A stretch of DNA of 62,836 nucleotides from Oscillospiraceae bacterium (GCA_009782385.1 WRJE01000005.1:1-62836), one strand, 5' to 3'. Positions 50,062 to 59,948 are shown, counted from the first letter of the stretch. Numbers and translations are program-made. Notes: generated from the sequence alone by a model not told the origin.

Positions 50062-51237
50062 ATGAGATCGATCGGAACACTGGCATACGGTGTCCGCACA
50101 CCAATAATCCGCGAGAATGACGACCTGTCCGCAATCGTGGCGGAATCCGTGAAGTCCGCCGCCGCCGAGAGCGGACGCACACTGCGCGACCATGACATCG
50201 TTGCGGTGACCGAAGCGGTTGTCGCCCGCGCACAGGGCAATTACGCGACAATCGCGCAAGTTTCAGCCGATGTTGCCGCAAAATTTCCGGAGGGCGAAGC
50301 CGGAGTTGTCCTGCCTATTTTCAGCCGCAACCGTTTTTCGATGCAGCTCAGAGGTATAGCGGGCGGCTTGAAAAAACTGTACCTCCAGCTCGGTTTCCCG
50401 TCCGATGAAGTCGGCAATATGCTCATTACCTATGACGACCTTGACGCAAAAAAAGTCAACCCGTACTCCGACAGCTTCACCGAATCTGAGTTTATCGCGC
50501 TTTTCGGCGCGCCCGTCCATAAATTTACAGGTGTCAATTACATCGAATATTACAAAAGCCTCTCAGATAACATAGAGGTCGTTTTCTCCAACGACCCCGC
50601 GCACATACTAAAATACACACCCTACGCGCTGGCTTGCGACATTCACACTCGCGCGCGTACTAAGCGCATCCTAAAAGCGGCGGGCGCGAAGCGCGTCCTC
50701 GGTCAGGACGATTTGCTGACCGAATCCGTTCAGGGCAGCGGCTACAACCCCGATTACGGTCTGCTAGGCTCGAATAAAGCAGGAGAGGAACGCTTGAAAT
50801 TATTCCCCCGTGACTGCGGCAAATTTGTTAACGACCTAAAAGCACGGCTAGACACGGCTTTCAACGCCGATATTGAGGTGCTGATATACGGTGACGGCGC
50901 GTTCAAAGACCCCATCGGCGGCATTTGGGAACTCGCCGACCCGGTCGTATCCCCGGCGTTCACTCCGCTGCTCGGCGGACTGCCGAACGAAATCAAAATC
51001 AAATACATCGCGGACAATAAGCTCGCCGATTTATCCGGCGCGGAACTCGAAGACGCGCTTAAAAAAGAAATACGCTCTAAAAACGCCGACCTGATGGGCA
51101 AAGCCGACTCACTGGGTACAACACCCCGCCACTATTCCGACCTGTTGGGCAGCTTGAGCGACCTCATAAGCGGCAGCGGCGACAAAGGTACGCCTGTAGT
51201 CGTAATACAGAACTATTTCGATAATTACTCAATGTAG
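50062..51237 (+). CDS. CofE-like F420-0:gamma-glutamyl ligase
   Basis: A 391-aa protein matching the CofE fold: [32 protein letters not shown], and [16 protein letters not shown] and [21 protein letters not shown] in the C-terminal half. CofE adds gamma-linked glutamates to F420-0, but no other F420-biosynthesis gene is visible and Clostridia generally lack F420, so another acceptor is likely. Start ATG 50062 has AGGAGGA 8 nt upstream. Follows two ATP-grasp ligases. Confidence 0.82.
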   Translation: MRSIGTLAYGVRTPIIRENDDLSAIVAESVKSAAAESGRTLRDHDIVAVTEAVVARAQGNYATIAQVSADVAAKFPEGEAGVVLPIFSRNRFSMQLRGIAGGLKKLYLQLGFPSDEVGNMLITYDDLDAKKVNPYSDSFTESEFIALFGAPVHKFTGVNYIEYYKSLSDNIEVVFSNDPAHILKYTPYALACDIHTRARTKRILKAAGAKRVLGQDDLLTESVQGSGYNPDYGLLGSNKAGEERLKLFPRDCGKFVNDLKARLDTAFNADIEVLIYGDGAFKDPIGGIWELADPVVSPAFTPLLGGLPNEIKIKYIADNKLADLSGAELEDALKKEIRSKNADLMGKADSLGTTPRHYSDLLGSLSDLISGSGDKGTPVVVIQNYFDNYSM

Positions 51238-51250
51238 AAGGAGAAACACC

Positions 51251-53614
51251 ATGTCCTCTACCCCCGAAATTCCCGAAATTCCCGAAATTCCGAAAACCGA
51301 ACAAATGCCCCTGCTCGCCCTGCGCGGACTGGTGGTATTTCCTCATATGCTCATCCACTTTGACGTGGGGCGCGACAAATCCGTAAAAGCGTTGGAGGAA
51401 GCCGTCTCACGCGGTATGCCTGTCTTTGCGGTGGCGCAGAAAGACGCTCTCAACCCCAACCCCGAACCCGAGGATGTGTTTAAGGTCGGCACGGTGTCGC
51501 GCATTAAACAGGTCTTAAAACTGCCCAACAATTCCGTGCGTGTGCTGATAGAAGGCTCGCACCGCGCCACACTCACCTCCGTTGACTCCACCGAACCGAT
51601 TATCAACGTAACCGTGAAGCCCAGTCCCGACAAGCACAGGCGTATGTCCGAACAGCGCAAACAGGCAATGATGCGCCACGCAGTTGACTTGTTCGAGGAT
51701 TATGTCGAGCTTGCGCCCCGCGCACTGCCCGAGATACTCCTCAGCGTTCGTGAGATAGAGGAAGTCGGGCGGCTTGCCGATTATATCGCGCAAACACTGG
51801 CTCTGCGCCTTGCCGAACGCCAATCACTTATTGAGGAACTAAATCCCATAACGCGCCTTGAGCGTATCGGGGTCATACTGATGCGCGAAATAGAAACCCT
51901 GCATATCGAGCTGCAAATACAGATGAAACTGCGCGGGCAGTTAGTAAAGAATCAGCGCGACTACTATCTGCGCGAACAGCTAAAAACCATCCAAGAGGAA
52001 CTGGGTGAGAGCGAAGACGACCCCATCTCCGAAGCCGGGGAATACGGCATGAAAATCAAGAAGCTGAAACTCGATTCGGCGAGCGCGGAACGCCTCACGC
52101 GCGAGGTATCGCGCCTGAGCAAGCTCAATCCCCATTCTCCCGATGTCGGTGTGATACGCACATATCTCGACACCGTGCTTGAACTGCCGTGGAACACCCT
52201 ATCAACTGATAGGTTGGATTTGGAACGCGCGAAAAGAATACTCGAGCGCGAGCATTTCGGGCTTGACAAAGTAAAGGAGCGCGTTCTGGAGTTCCTTGCC
52301 GTAAAACGGCTTGCCCCCTCGCTCAAAGGGCAGATACTCTGCCTTATCGGACCGCCCGGAGTGGGAAAAACCTCTGTCGCGTCCTCCGTAGCTCACGCGA
52401 TGGGGCGCAAGATGGCGCGAATATCGCTCGGCGGCGTGCGTGACGAGGCGGACATACGCGGTCACCGCAAAACCTATGTCGGCGCGATGCCGGGGCGTAT
52501 AATTACCGGAATACGTCAGGCGGGAAGCCGCAACCCCGTCCTTCTGCTCGATGAAATAGATAAAATGGGAAATGATTTTCGCGGCGACCCGGCGGCGGCT
52601 CTGCTCGAAGTCCTTGACTCCGAGCAAAACCACGCTTTCCGCGACCACTATATAGAAATACCGTTCGACCTCTCCGATGTGCTGTTCATCACCACCGCCA
52701 ACACGACCCAGACGATACCCCGCGCCCTGCTCGACCGCATGGAAATCATTGAACTTACAAGCTATACAGACGAGGAAAAACTGCAAATAGCAAAAAGACA
52801 CCTGCTGCCGAAGCAGCTCAAAAAACACGGGCTGACCGCAAAGACGTTTAAGATACACGATGACGCGATACGCGAACTTATATCCGGCTATACCCGCGAA
52901 TCAGGTGTGAGAACACTGGAGCGCGAGCTTGCGGCACTGTGCCGCAAGTCGGCGCATAAGATAGCGTCGGGCGTTTCGGAAAAGATTGTAATCAAACGCG
53001 CTGGACTTGAGGAATTGGCGGGAGTGCGCCGCTTTAAGCCGGACAAGCCGCTTCCGTCCGCCGAGGCGGGCGTTGCGGCGGGGCTTGCGTGGACGCGCGT
53101 GGGCGGCGAGATACTCCATGTGGAGTGCGGCGTTACCGCAGGCACGGGCAAAGTCGAGCTGACAGGAAACCTCGGCGATATAATGAAAGAGAGCGCACGA
53201 GCCGCGCTGTCATATATACGCAGCCGCGCCGACACGTTCGGACTGCCAAAGGATTTTTACAAGAAAAACGATTTGCACGTTCACTTTCCCGAGAGCGCGA
53301 TACCCAAGGACGGCCCGTCCGCCGGAATTACAATGGCGGCGGCTATGGTGTCCGCGCTGACAGGAAAACCCATCCGCAACGACATTGCCATGACGGGCGA
53401 AATAACGATACGCGGGCGCGTCCTGTCTGTCGGCGGTCTTAAAGAAAAGACAATGGCGGCACTGCGAACGGGAATAAAAACCGTGCTGATACCCGCCGAC
53501 AACGAGCCGGATTTAGCCGACATCGACCCGACCGTAAAAAACGCCCTGACCTTTATCACCGCTTCACACATGGACGAGGTGCTGAAAGCAACTCTCGTAA
53601 CCGATAAGAAATGA
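51251..53614 (+). CDS. lon: ATP-dependent protease La
   Basis: Soluble AAA+ protease of 787 aa degrading misfolded and regulatory proteins. N-terminal LonN domain ([19 protein letters not shown]), central AAA module with Walker [16 protein letters not shown], Walker [10 protein letters not shown], and C-terminal peptidase with catalytic Ser in [11 protein letters not shown] and the conserved Lys downstream ([11 protein letters not shown]). The N-terminus has three 9-nt tandem repeats coding IPE. A CCTATCA/TGATAGG palindrome lies at 52198-52213. It overlaps engB by 4 bp (ATGA). Confidence 0.97.
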   Translation: MSSTPEIPEIPEIPKTEQMPLLALRGLVVFPHMLIHFDVGRDKSVKALEEAVSRGMPVFAVAQKDALNPNPEPEDVFKVGTVSRIKQVLKLPNNSVRVLIEGSHRATLTSVDSTEPIINVTVKPSPDKHRRMSEQRKQAMMRHAVDLFEDYVELAPRALPEILLSVREIEEVGRLADYIAQTLALRLAERQSLIEELNPITRLERIGVILMREIETLHIELQIQMKLRGQLVKNQRDYYLREQLKTIQEELGESEDDPISEAGEYGMKIKKLKLDSASAERLTREVSRLSKLNPHSPDVGVIRTYLDTVLELPWNTLSTDRLDLERAKRILEREHFGLDKVKERVLEFLAVKRLAPSLKGQILCLIGPPGVGKTSVASSVAHAMGRKMARISLGGVRDEADIRGHRKTYVGAMPGRIITGIRQAGSRNPVLLLDEIDKMGNDFRGDPAAALLEVLDSEQNHAFRDHYIEIPFDLSDVLFITTANTTQTIPRALLDRMEIIELTSYTDEEKLQIAKRHLLPKQLKKHGLTAKTFKIHDDAIRELISGYTRESGVRTLERELAALCRKSAHKIASGVSEKIVIKRAGLEELAGVRRFKPDKPLPSAEAGVAAGLAWTRVGGEILHVECGVTAGTGKVELTGNLGDIMKESARAALSYIRSRADTFGLPKDFYKKNDLHVHFPESAIPKDGPSAGITMAAAMVSALTGKPIRNDIAMTGEITIRGRVLSVGGLKEKTMAALRTGIKTVLIPADNEPDLADIDPTVKNALTFITASHMDEVLKATLVTDKK
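51263..51289 (+). repeat. Three tandem 9-bp repeats at the start of lon
   Basis: CCCGAAATT three times, coding PEI repeats. Because each unit is 9 bp, slippage changes length without breaking the frame. Confidence 0.9.
52198..52213 (+). repeat. CCTATCA-NN-TGATAGG palindrome in lon
   Basis: CCTATCAACTGATAGG, coding LSTDRL. It recurs in engB and rluB in the same frame. Confidence 0.75.
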
Positions 53615-54171
53615 AAGTAAAGTTTATCAAATCCGCCGCGTCAAAGGGCGATTTCATACATGACGAGCTTCCAAAGCTCATTTTTACGGGGCGGTCAAAT
53701 GTGGGCAAATCATCGTTCATAAACGCGATGGCGGGCATCGGCGGAATAGCACGCGTAAGCTCAACTCCGGGTAAAACGGCGTTCGTAAACTACTTTCTGA
53801 TAGATGAAAAGCTGTACTGGGTGGACTTGCCCGGTTACGGATACGCCAAGGTTTCCAAAGCGGAACAGCACCGCTGGGCGATGCTGATGGAAGACTTCTT
53901 CGAGAACCTTGACGGTACGGAACGCGGTCTTATGTTGGTGGACATACGCCACAAGCCGACCGAGGGCGACATGAATATGGTTAATCTGTACAGGAGCTTA
54001 AACGTGCCGTTTACAGTCGTTGCAAACAAGTCTGACAAGCTGAAACGCTCGCAGATAGAACCGGCCCTATCACTTGTTAGGGATACCCTATCACTTGATA
54101 GGTTGCCGTACCCGTTCTCTTCCAAAACAAAAACGGGCAAAGAAAAATTGATGGATTTAATGACATTGTAG
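53611..54171 (+). CDS. engB: Ribosome-biogenesis GTPase EngB/YsxC
   Basis: A 186-aa TRAFAC GTPase needed for 50S assembly. G1 [10 protein letters not shown]3 DLPGYGYA, G4 NKSDK and FSSKTKTG near the end. ATG overlaps the lon stop by 4 bp, forming the conserved lon-engB pair. Two copies of the CCTATCA/TGATAGG palindrome lie at 54066-54102. The TAG stop (54169-54171) is from the GTAGGGG of a dispersed palindrome. Confidence 0.96.
   Translation: MKVKFIKSAASKGDFIHDELPKLIFTGRSNVGKSSFINAMAGIGGIARVSSTPGKTAFVNYFLIDEKLYWVDLPGYGYAKVSKAEQHRWAMLMEDFFENLDGTERGLMLVDIRHKPTEGDMNMVNLYRSLNVPFTVVANKSDKLKRSQIEPALSLVRDTLSLDRLPYPFSSKTKTGKEKLMDLMTL
54066..54102 (+). repeat. Two CCTATCA-NN-TGATAGG palindromes in engB
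   Basis: 54066-54081 (one mismatch, CCTATCACTTGTTAGG) and 54087-54102 (CCTATCACTTGATAGG). They encode LSLVRD and LSLDRL. Confidence 0.75.
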
Positions 54172-54288
54172 GGGCGGCCGTTCGTCCGCCCGCGAACGGC
54201 GATTGTAGGGACGCACTGCGTCCGCCCACGAACGGCGATTGTAGGGACGCACTGTGTGCGTCCGCGGACGACCGCAGGTCGTCCCTAC
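54168..54288. repeat. Cluster of four GTAGGG-family palindromes
   Basis: 54168-54192 (supplies engB stop), 54205-54225, 54241-54264 and 54265-54288 (minus). A CGAACGGCGATT linker separates the first units and is itself repeated. Confidence 0.85.
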
Positions 54289-54318
54289 AGGAGAAAATGA
54301 AATTTAGGAGATTATTTA

Positions 54319-55623
54319 ATGCGGCAATTTGTAATGAGCGGATTAAATATAAACAGCGGCGGTCATCTGACTGTCGGCGGTGTCAGCGTACCCGAGCTGG
54401 CGCGTGAATACGGTACGCCGCTGTATATCCTTGACGAGCAAGTGATTCGCGATAACTGCCGCGAAGTCATCGGCGGTCTGCGCGAACACTATAACGCGCC
54501 GTTTACCGTGGCTTTCGCGAGCAAAGCTCTGTGCTTCAAGGAGCTTTACAGAATCCTGCGCGAAGAGGGCATGGGCGCGGACGTGGTATCCGGCGGCGAG
54601 CTGTATACCGCCGTCAAAGGCGGCTTTGACCCTAAGGGTTTATATTTCCACGGCAATAACAAGTCCGCCTCGGAGATTAAATACGCTCTGGAATCCGGCG
54701 TTCGCCGCATAGTCGTTGATAACGCCGAGGAACTGGAACTATTGGGAGAAATAGCCGCCCAAGGCGGCTATACGCCCGACATATCTTTCAGAATCAAGCC
54801 GGGCATTGACGCGCATACACATGAGTTCATTAAAACAGGCAAAATCGACTCGAAGTTCGGTCTCGCGCTTGAAACGGGCGAGGCCGCCGAAGTCATAGCC
54901 CGTGCCGCAAAGATGAAAACCGTGCGCGTTGTCGGTATCAACTGCCACATAGGATCGCAGATTTTCGGCACAGAACCGTTCGCACTTGCCGCGAAGGTCA
55001 TGCTCACGTTCATGCGCGACCTGCGCGAAAACCTCGGCGTTCCGCTCAATGAACTCAATCTCGGCGGCGGTTTCGGCATTAAATATCTGCCGAATCACGA
55101 ACCCGTCACTCTTGCCGATATGTCGCGGATGTGCGCCGAAAGCGTTACGGCTATAGCCAACGAGCTGAATCTGCCGCTGCCGGAGCTGGTGCTTGAACCG
55201 GGGCGTTCAATTACAGCTCCCGCCGGGTTGACCGTCTATACAATCGGGTCTGTTAAGCATATCCCCGGCGTGAACACATATGTAGCGGTTGACGGCGGCA
55301 TGACGGACAACCCGCGCCACGCCCTGTACGGCGCGTCATACGAGCCGATTATGCCCGAACGCCCGAACGCCCCGGCGACACAGAACGTGATTATCGCCGG
55401 ACGGCTCTGCGAGAGCGGCGATATTATCACCCGCAACGCTCCCTTGCCGGATGTCAAGACGGGCGACTTGCTCGGTATACAGGCGACAGGCGCGTACAAC
55501 TTTTCCATGGCTTCTAATTATAACCGCGTTCCGCGCCCCCCGATAGTTATTGTATACAAGGGCAAATCGCGTATCGCGGTGCGCCGCCAAACCTATGAAG
55601 ATTTACTGGTGTGCGATCAATGA
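54319..55623 (+). CDS. lysA: Diaminopimelate decarboxylase
   Basis: PLP-dependent fold-type III enzyme of 434 aa, converting meso-diaminopimelate to L-lysine. N-terminal PLP-lysine region (TVAFASKALCFKELYRIL), GINCHIGSQI near residue 217, LNLGGGFGIKY, EPGRSITAPAG, and the C-terminal CESGDIITRNAPLP and ATGAYNFSMASNYNR motifs are in order. TTTAGGAG precedes ATG 54319. The stop overlaps the next gene by ATGA, so lysA leads the operon extending through dacF. Confidence 0.97.
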   Translation: MRQFVMSGLNINSGGHLTVGGVSVPELAREYGTPLYILDEQVIRDNCREVIGGLREHYNAPFTVAFASKALCFKELYRILREEGMGADVVSGGELYTAVKGGFDPKGLYFHGNNKSASEIKYALESGVRRIVVDNAEELELLGEIAAQGGYTPDISFRIKPGIDAHTHEFIKTGKIDSKFGLALETGEAAEVIARAAKMKTVRVVGINCHIGSQIFGTEPFALAAKVMLTFMRDLRENLGVPLNELNLGGGFGIKYLPNHEPVTLADMSRMCAESVTAIANELNLPLPELVLEPGRSITAPAGLTVYTIGSVKHIPGVNTYVAVDGGMTDNPRHALYGASYEPIMPERPNAPATQNVIIAGRLCESGDIITRNAPLPDVKTGDLLGIQATGAYNFSMASNYNRVPRPPIVIVYKGKSRIAVRRQTYEDLLVCDQ

Positions 55624-56255
55624 TTGATTTAGATACCATTATCCCGCATCTGCTGACCGCTCTGGCGGTTATTGTCGCCGTGATGTTCCATGAAATATCT
55701 CACGGACTTGCCGCATACGCGCTCGGCGACAAGACGGCGAAAGAGCAGGGCAGACTGTCGCTAAACCCATTGCGCCACATCGACTGGATCGGGCTTTTGA
55801 TGTTCGTCACTCTCGGTTTCGGATGGGCGAAACCCGTTCAGGTGGATACGAGATACTTCAAAAATCAGCGTTTGGGATTGGCTGCCGTCTCGTTCGCGGG
55901 TCCTGTGATGAACTTTCTGCTCGCCTTTGTCTCCATTATCGCGTTTGAAATACTGCTCTTTTTCAGCGCGTCCCTTGGAATTATGCAGTTTTTCCTGCAT
56001 CTCTTACAGGTAAACATAGTATTAGGCGTTTTCAACCTGTTCCCGATACCGCCGCTTGACGGCTCAAAGATACTGGGGCTGATACTTCCCGAACACATAC
56101 ACATGAAGATTCTGCGGTATGAACGCTACGGTATGTTCGTGCTGATTGCCCTGTTGTGGATAGGAGTGCTGAGAGTGCCGCTCAACTTCTTAGTTGACAC
56201 GGTTTGGGATTGGTATTTCATGGTGGGAAGATGGATTTATAATTTGTTGAGGTGA
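55620..56255 (+). CDS. Site-2-protease-family membrane metalloprotease (M50)
   Basis: An M50 rhomboid-like family protein of 211 aa with six predicted transmembrane helices. The zinc motif MFHEISHGLAAYALGD (HExxH) occurs in the first helices, and NLFPIPPLDGSKI (LDG, third ligand) later. It resembles SpoIVFB/YwhC-type proteases without PDZ domain. ATG 55620 overlaps the lysA stop. It is second in the lysA operon; substrate unknown. Confidence 0.9.
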   Translation: MIDLDTIIPHLLTALAVIVAVMFHEISHGLAAYALGDKTAKEQGRLSLNPLRHIDWIGLLMFVTLGFGWAKPVQVDTRYFKNQRLGLAAVSFAGPVMNFLLAFVSIIAFEILLFFSASLGIMQFFLHLLQVNIVLGVFNLFPIPPLDGSKILGLILPEHIHMKILRYERYGMFVLIALLWIGVLRVPLNFLVDTVWDWYFMVGRWIYNLLR

Positions 56256-56259
56256 CGGT

Positions 56260-57021
56260 TTGGACGAGCTTAAATTCAGATTGCAGGACGTTGTAAAAGG
56301 CGAAGCGGACTTCATAGGCCCGCTCGACCTTATCCTCTCCCTGCTCTCGAAAAACAAGATGGAGATTTCAGACCTAAAAATTTCCGAACTGCTCGACCAG
56401 TATCTTGAGCATATGCGGGAGAGCGAGCTTGATTTAGACATAGCGAGCGAGTTCACGGTGATGGCATCGCATCTTGTGTATCTGAAAAGCCGTATGCTTC
56501 TGGCACTTGGGCAAGACCACGAGGACGAGGATATGACGCTTCTCCTCCGCGCGTTGGAGGAGCGAAAGAACCGCGATTCATACGAAAAAATAAAGTTAGC
56601 GGCGGCATACTTAGAACCTTTATCGCATATCGGACGTGATATATACTCAAAACCGCCCGATGTACTTAAAAAAGACACCGAATACAAACGCTCTCACCGC
56701 GCCGTTGAGTTGAAAAACGCCATGGAGGATTTATACGACCGTATAGCGCGGCGCGCGCCGCCGGAGCAGTCCGCGTTCAGAGGTATTATGCGGCGCGAAC
56801 CGTATCCCGTGAAACTAAAAATCGAATTTTTGGTGGACAGGCTTGATGTTTACGGGACGCTCGATATGAACGCGCTTTTCGGGGAATCCGTCACGCGCTC
56901 GGAGATGATAGCAACATTTTTGGCGGTATTGGAACTGTGCAAAATGGAAAAGATAGCCATAAGGGCGAGTGAGGGCAGCCTTACTATATCTAAGACGGAG
57001 GTGCAAATTGGACATAAATGA
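56260..57021 (+). CDS. scpA: Segregation and condensation protein A
   Basis: Kleisin subunit of the SMC-ScpAB condensin, 253 aa. N-terminal helix motif FIGPLDLILSLLSKNKMEISDLKI and LDIASEFTVMASHLVYLKSRMLL, then a variable linker and a C-terminal winged-helix (SRSEMIATFLAVLELCKMEKI). TTG start at 56260 is 5-10 nt after GAGGTGA. Its last 14 bp overlap scpB. Confidence 0.95.
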   Translation: MDELKFRLQDVVKGEADFIGPLDLILSLLSKNKMEISDLKISELLDQYLEHMRESELDLDIASEFTVMASHLVYLKSRMLLALGQDHEDEDMTLLLRALEERKNRDSYEKIKLAAAYLEPLSHIGRDIYSKPPDVLKKDTEYKRSHRAVELKNAMEDLYDRIARRAPPEQSAFRGIMRREPYPVKLKIEFLVDRLDVYGTLDMNALFGESVTRSEMIATFLAVLELCKMEKIAIRASEGSLTISKTEVQIGHK

Positions 57022-57673
57022 AATTGATTCCGTCATAGAGGGGATATTGTTCGCGGCGGGTGAACCCGTAAAACGCGAACGGCTCTGTGTGATTCTGGGG
57101 TTGGGGCTTGACATTGTCGAAGCCTCTGTTACCAGACTGATGGATTTCTACGCCTTTGAACGCCGAGGGATACGCCTGCTCAAGCTCGGCGGGTCGTATC
57201 AGCTCGTCAGCGCATCGGAGTGTTCGGAATATATAAGGAAGATTCTCGAAGAGCGGCGGCCGCCGCCCATGACACGCGCGACACTGGAAACACTAGCCAT
57301 AATCGCGTATCATCAGCCCACAACGCGGGCGTACATCGAAATGGTGCGCGGCATTGACAGCTCGAACACTGTCGCGACACTCACTGAAAAGGGACTTATC
57401 GAGGAGTGCGGACGGTTGGAAGTACCGGGGCGGCCGATGCAGTTCCGCACAACGCCCCTGTTTCTGCGGACATTCGGACTGAACTCACTTGACGAGCTGC
57501 CAATGCTCGATGCCCCCGAAAGCGAAGTAGACGGACAAATGGGATTTAATACGATTGTAGGGCGCGACGACCCCGGCGCGCCGTCTCTGCAAAACAACGA
57601 TAACGTAGGGCGCAACGCCCTCGGCGCGCCGTTTGAAACCACCATCCCGCCGGATAACGGTGACACACAATGA
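57008..57673 (+). CDS. scpB: Segregation and condensation protein B
   Basis: A 221-aa dimerising condensin subunit made of two winged-helix domains (LDINEIDSVIEGILFAAGEP, and MTRATLETLAIIAYHQPTTRAYIEMVRG), overlapping scpA. TTG 57008 is chosen since GGAGGTG is 5-7 nt upstream and the first residues match the family. The C-terminal tail (about residues 178-221) consists largely of two GTAGGG-family insertions, reading VGRDDPGAPS and VGRNALGAPF. Stop overlaps the DUF2953 gene by 4 bp. Confidence 0.94.
   Translation: MDINEIDSVIEGILFAAGEPVKRERLCVILGLGLDIVEASVTRLMDFYAFERRGIRLLKLGGSYQLVSASECSEYIRKILEERRPPPMTRATLETLAIIAYHQPTTRAYIEMVRGIDSSNTVATLTEKGLIEECGRLEVPGRPMQFRTTPLFLRTFGLNSLDELPMLDAPESEVDGQMGFNTIVGRDDPGAPSLQNNDNVGRNALGAPFETTIPPDNGDTQ
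57557..57631 (+). repeat. Two GTAGGG-family palindromes coding the ScpB tail
   Basis: 57557-57583 and 57605-57631. Both are read in the VGR frame at the C-terminus of ScpB. Confidence 0.85.
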
Positions 57674-58371
57674 CCGCGTTGATATGGCTGGGTTCTATTG
57701 CCCTTTTCCTAACTGCGCTGCTGTCGCTGAAGGTCGGCTTGCGCGTCAAATACGGCGATGATTTGAAAACGTGGCTCATTATCGGTCCAATCCGCAGGGC
57801 GTTCGAGATTGCGGATGATGACGTGGGGGACGCGCGGACGGCCGATGACCGCCCCTACACCGACACCCCGACCGAACCCACCGACACCCCAACCGAAACC
57901 GACACCCCAACCGATGACGAAATTGACGGCCAATCTGCGGGGGACACGCGGGCGGCCGATGACCGCCCCTACACCGAACCATCGACCGAACCCACCGAAC
58001 CCCCCGCCGAACCGACATTCTTTGATAGATATGACAAGAAAAAACTGATTAAACTCGCGTTCCGCGCCGTAAAGAGTTTCGCCGCGCTGCTAAGGGTAGA
58101 CACACTCGAATTTCACTATATCGCGGGCGGCAAAAGCGCGGACAAAACAGCCATCGCCTATGGACGGATGTGCGCGGCTCTCGGCGCGGCTCTGCCGTTT
58201 ATCGAGAACAACCTGCGCGTAAAGAAGCGGCACATCACAACGGATTTGGATTTTGCCCGCGAGGAATCGAGTTACGCGGGTACGGTTCAAATAACCGTCA
58301 GAATCGGCGCGGCACTGACATTCGGCATTTGGGCTGTAATTGAATTTTTGAAGTGCAGGAAAAAAACTTAG
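57670..58371 (+). CDS. DUF2953 membrane-associated protein
   Basis: A 233-aa protein with an N-terminal transmembrane helix (about residues 3-22) and a DUF2953-like C-terminal half (LRVDTLEFHYIAGG, ENNLRVKKRHITTDLDFARE). The acidic, threonine/proline-rich linker in between (about 45-115) carries two repeat insertions read as ADDRPYT. Overlaps scpB by 4 bp and precedes gerW by 12 bp. This DUF2953-gerW-dacF order is typical of spore-formers. Function unknown. Confidence 0.85.
   Translation: MTALIWLGSIALFLTALLSLKVGLRVKYGDDLKTWLIIGPIRRAFEIADDDVGDARTADDRPYTDTPTEPTDTPTETDTPTDDEIDGQSAGDTRAADDRPYTEPSTEPTEPPAEPTFFDRYDKKKLIKLAFRAVKSFAALLRVDTLEFHYIAGGKSADKTAIAYGRMCAALGAALPFIENNLRVKKRHITTDLDFAREESSYAGTVQITVRIGAALTFGIWAVIEFLKCRKKT
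57827..57972 (-). repeat. Two GTAGGG-family palindromes in the DUF2953 linker
   Basis: Minus strand GTAGGGGCGGTCAT...; units at about 57827-57858 and 57949-57972. On the plus strand they encode ADDRPYT twice. Confidence 0.8.
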
Positions 58372-58383
58372 GAGGTAATAAAT

Positions 58384-58764
58384 ATGACTACTGTTGTAGA
58401 GCTTATGAACGCGACACTCGCGAAAATCCGCGATATGGTTGACACGAACACCGTTGTCGGGGATTCGCTGACCACACCTGACGGCACGACTATCATCCCC
58501 GTATCCAGTGTTACGCTCGGCTTCGGCACGGGCGGTACGGACTGGGACGGCAAGAGCAGCGGCAAAACCACCGTTAACGGCGGAGGCGGGGGTGCGGGAG
58601 TATCGGTAAAGCCCGTATCGTTCTTGGTGATTTCACCGAGCGGCAGCGTCAAGCTGATACCTGTCGAACCGTCTTCCGGCGGTTCAACGATTGAAAAGGT
58701 CATTGAGGCCGTGCCGACTATCATTAACACCGTTGAGAATTTGATAGACAAATTCAAGAATTAA
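58384..58764 (+). CDS. gerW: GerW/YtfJ sporulation protein
   Basis: A 126-aa spore protein required for germination in Bacillus. LMNATLAKIRDMVDTNTVVGD and TTIIPVSSVTLGFGTGGTDW with a Gly-rich stretch GGGGGAGVSVKPVSFLVIS are characteristic. TTAGGAGG lies 7-8 nt before ATG 58384. It follows the DUF2953 gene and comes before dacF in an arrangement seen in many Clostridia. Confidence 0.93.
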   Translation: MTTVVELMNATLAKIRDMVDTNTVVGDSLTTPDGTTIIPVSSVTLGFGTGGTDWDGKSSGKTTVNGGGGGAGVSVKPVSFLVISPSGSVKLIPVEPSSGGSTIEKVIEAVPTIINTVENLIDKFKN

Positions 58765-58829
58765 CCGCCTCCACATATTTTCTCCAATAATGGGTATAAT
58801 TCCATTATCCATTTTGGGGAGGGATTTTA

Positions 58830-59930
58830 TTGCGCCGCGTTTTCTTGTTAGTATTATTACTGCTCTTTATTCCTGTTTCGGCACACGCGCTTGAAGTTTC
58901 GGCGAGATCCGCCGTTCTTATAGACGCTGACTCAGGGCGCGTCCTGTACGCTAAGAACGCCGAAAACCGTATGTATATAGCCAGTACAACGAAAATCATG
59001 ACGGCATATCTCGCGCTCCAGAAAGCCGACACCGCCGAGAAAGTGACAATAAAAAAGGAGCATACTTTAATCGAAGGCACTAAGGTGTACTTCAAAGAGG
59101 GAGACGTGCTGACCGTTGGCGAGCTGCTCACCGGGACGCTTCTGCAATCGGGCAACGACGCGGCTCTCGCGCTTGCCGATCATTGCGGCGGCGATGGAGG
59201 AGTGGAGGGTTTTGTCAAGTCGATGAATGATACGGCGCGGCAGCTGGGCATGAGAAACACCAGTTTTGCCAACCCGCACGGGCTTAACGATGACAACCAC
59301 TATTCAACCGCCACCGATATGGCGATACTTGCCCGCGCCGCGATGGCAAACCCGGCTTTTGCCGCGATTGCCGGAAATAAGACCGGAAGGGTCGGCGAGA
59401 TAAGCGTTAGGAATCACAACAAGATGCTGTGGAATTATGAGGGCGCGAACGGCATTAAAACAGGTTTCACAAAATTGGCGGGACGCTGCTTGGTATCGAG
59501 CGCGGAACGCGGCGGGCAGACGCTGATAGTCGTTACGCTTGACGCGCCGTCAGATTGGAACGACCACACAATACTGCTCGATTACGGTTACAACAACTAC
59601 CCGATGAAGCGTCTTGCCACAAGTGACGCTTTCATCTGCAAGCTGCCCGTTGTGTCGTCTGGGCAGAGTAATGTGGATGTGCGTGTCCGCGATACGCTGT
59701 CTCTGGCGATGACCGATGAGGAATCCGGCTTTGTGCGCTGTGAGGTCGAACTGCCGCGATTTGTCTGGGCACCGCTGAAAGAGGGCGACACGATTGGAAC
59801 GATACGCTTTACGCTGAACGGCAAGGTTATCGGGCAGAGCGAGCTGTACGCGGGAGCGGACACGCCGGAAGCTCCTTTGCCGAAAAAACCGCTGATAAAA
59901 AGAATATTTGGAATTGGGTTTATTGCATAA
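58830..59930 (+). CDS. dacF: D-alanyl-D-alanine carboxypeptidase (DacF/PBP5-like)
   Basis: A secreted serine carboxypeptidase of 366 aa that trims peptidoglycan pentapeptides. A signal peptide (residues 1 to about 20), then the SxxK motif ASTTKIMTAY, SxN in SGNDAALALAD and KTG in GIKTGFTKLAG. A C-terminal beta domain follows (about 265-345). TTG start 58830 after GGGAGGG. In Bacillus DacF is forespore-expressed; the neighbouring gerW supports a sporulation role. Confidence 0.93.
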   Translation: MRRVFLLVLLLLFIPVSAHALEVSARSAVLIDADSGRVLYAKNAENRMYIASTTKIMTAYLALQKADTAEKVTIKKEHTLIEGTKVYFKEGDVLTVGELLTGTLLQSGNDAALALADHCGGDGGVEGFVKSMNDTARQLGMRNTSFANPHGLNDDNHYSTATDMAILARAAMANPAFAAIAGNKTGRVGEISVRNHNKMLWNYEGANGIKTGFTKLAGRCLVSSAERGGQTLIVVTLDAPSDWNDHTILLDYGYNNYPMKRLATSDAFICKLPVVSSGQSNVDVRVRDTLSLAMTDEESGFVRCEVELPRFVWAPLKEGDTIGTIRFTLNGKVIGQSELYAGADTPEAPLPKKPLIKRIFGIGFIA

Positions 59931-59948
59931 AAATTACGGTAATCCAAT

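Noticed and set aside
50062-51237. Coenzyme F420 biosynthesis
   Set aside because: Only a CofE-like gene is present; no cofC, cofD, fbiC-like or F420-dependent genes are visible.
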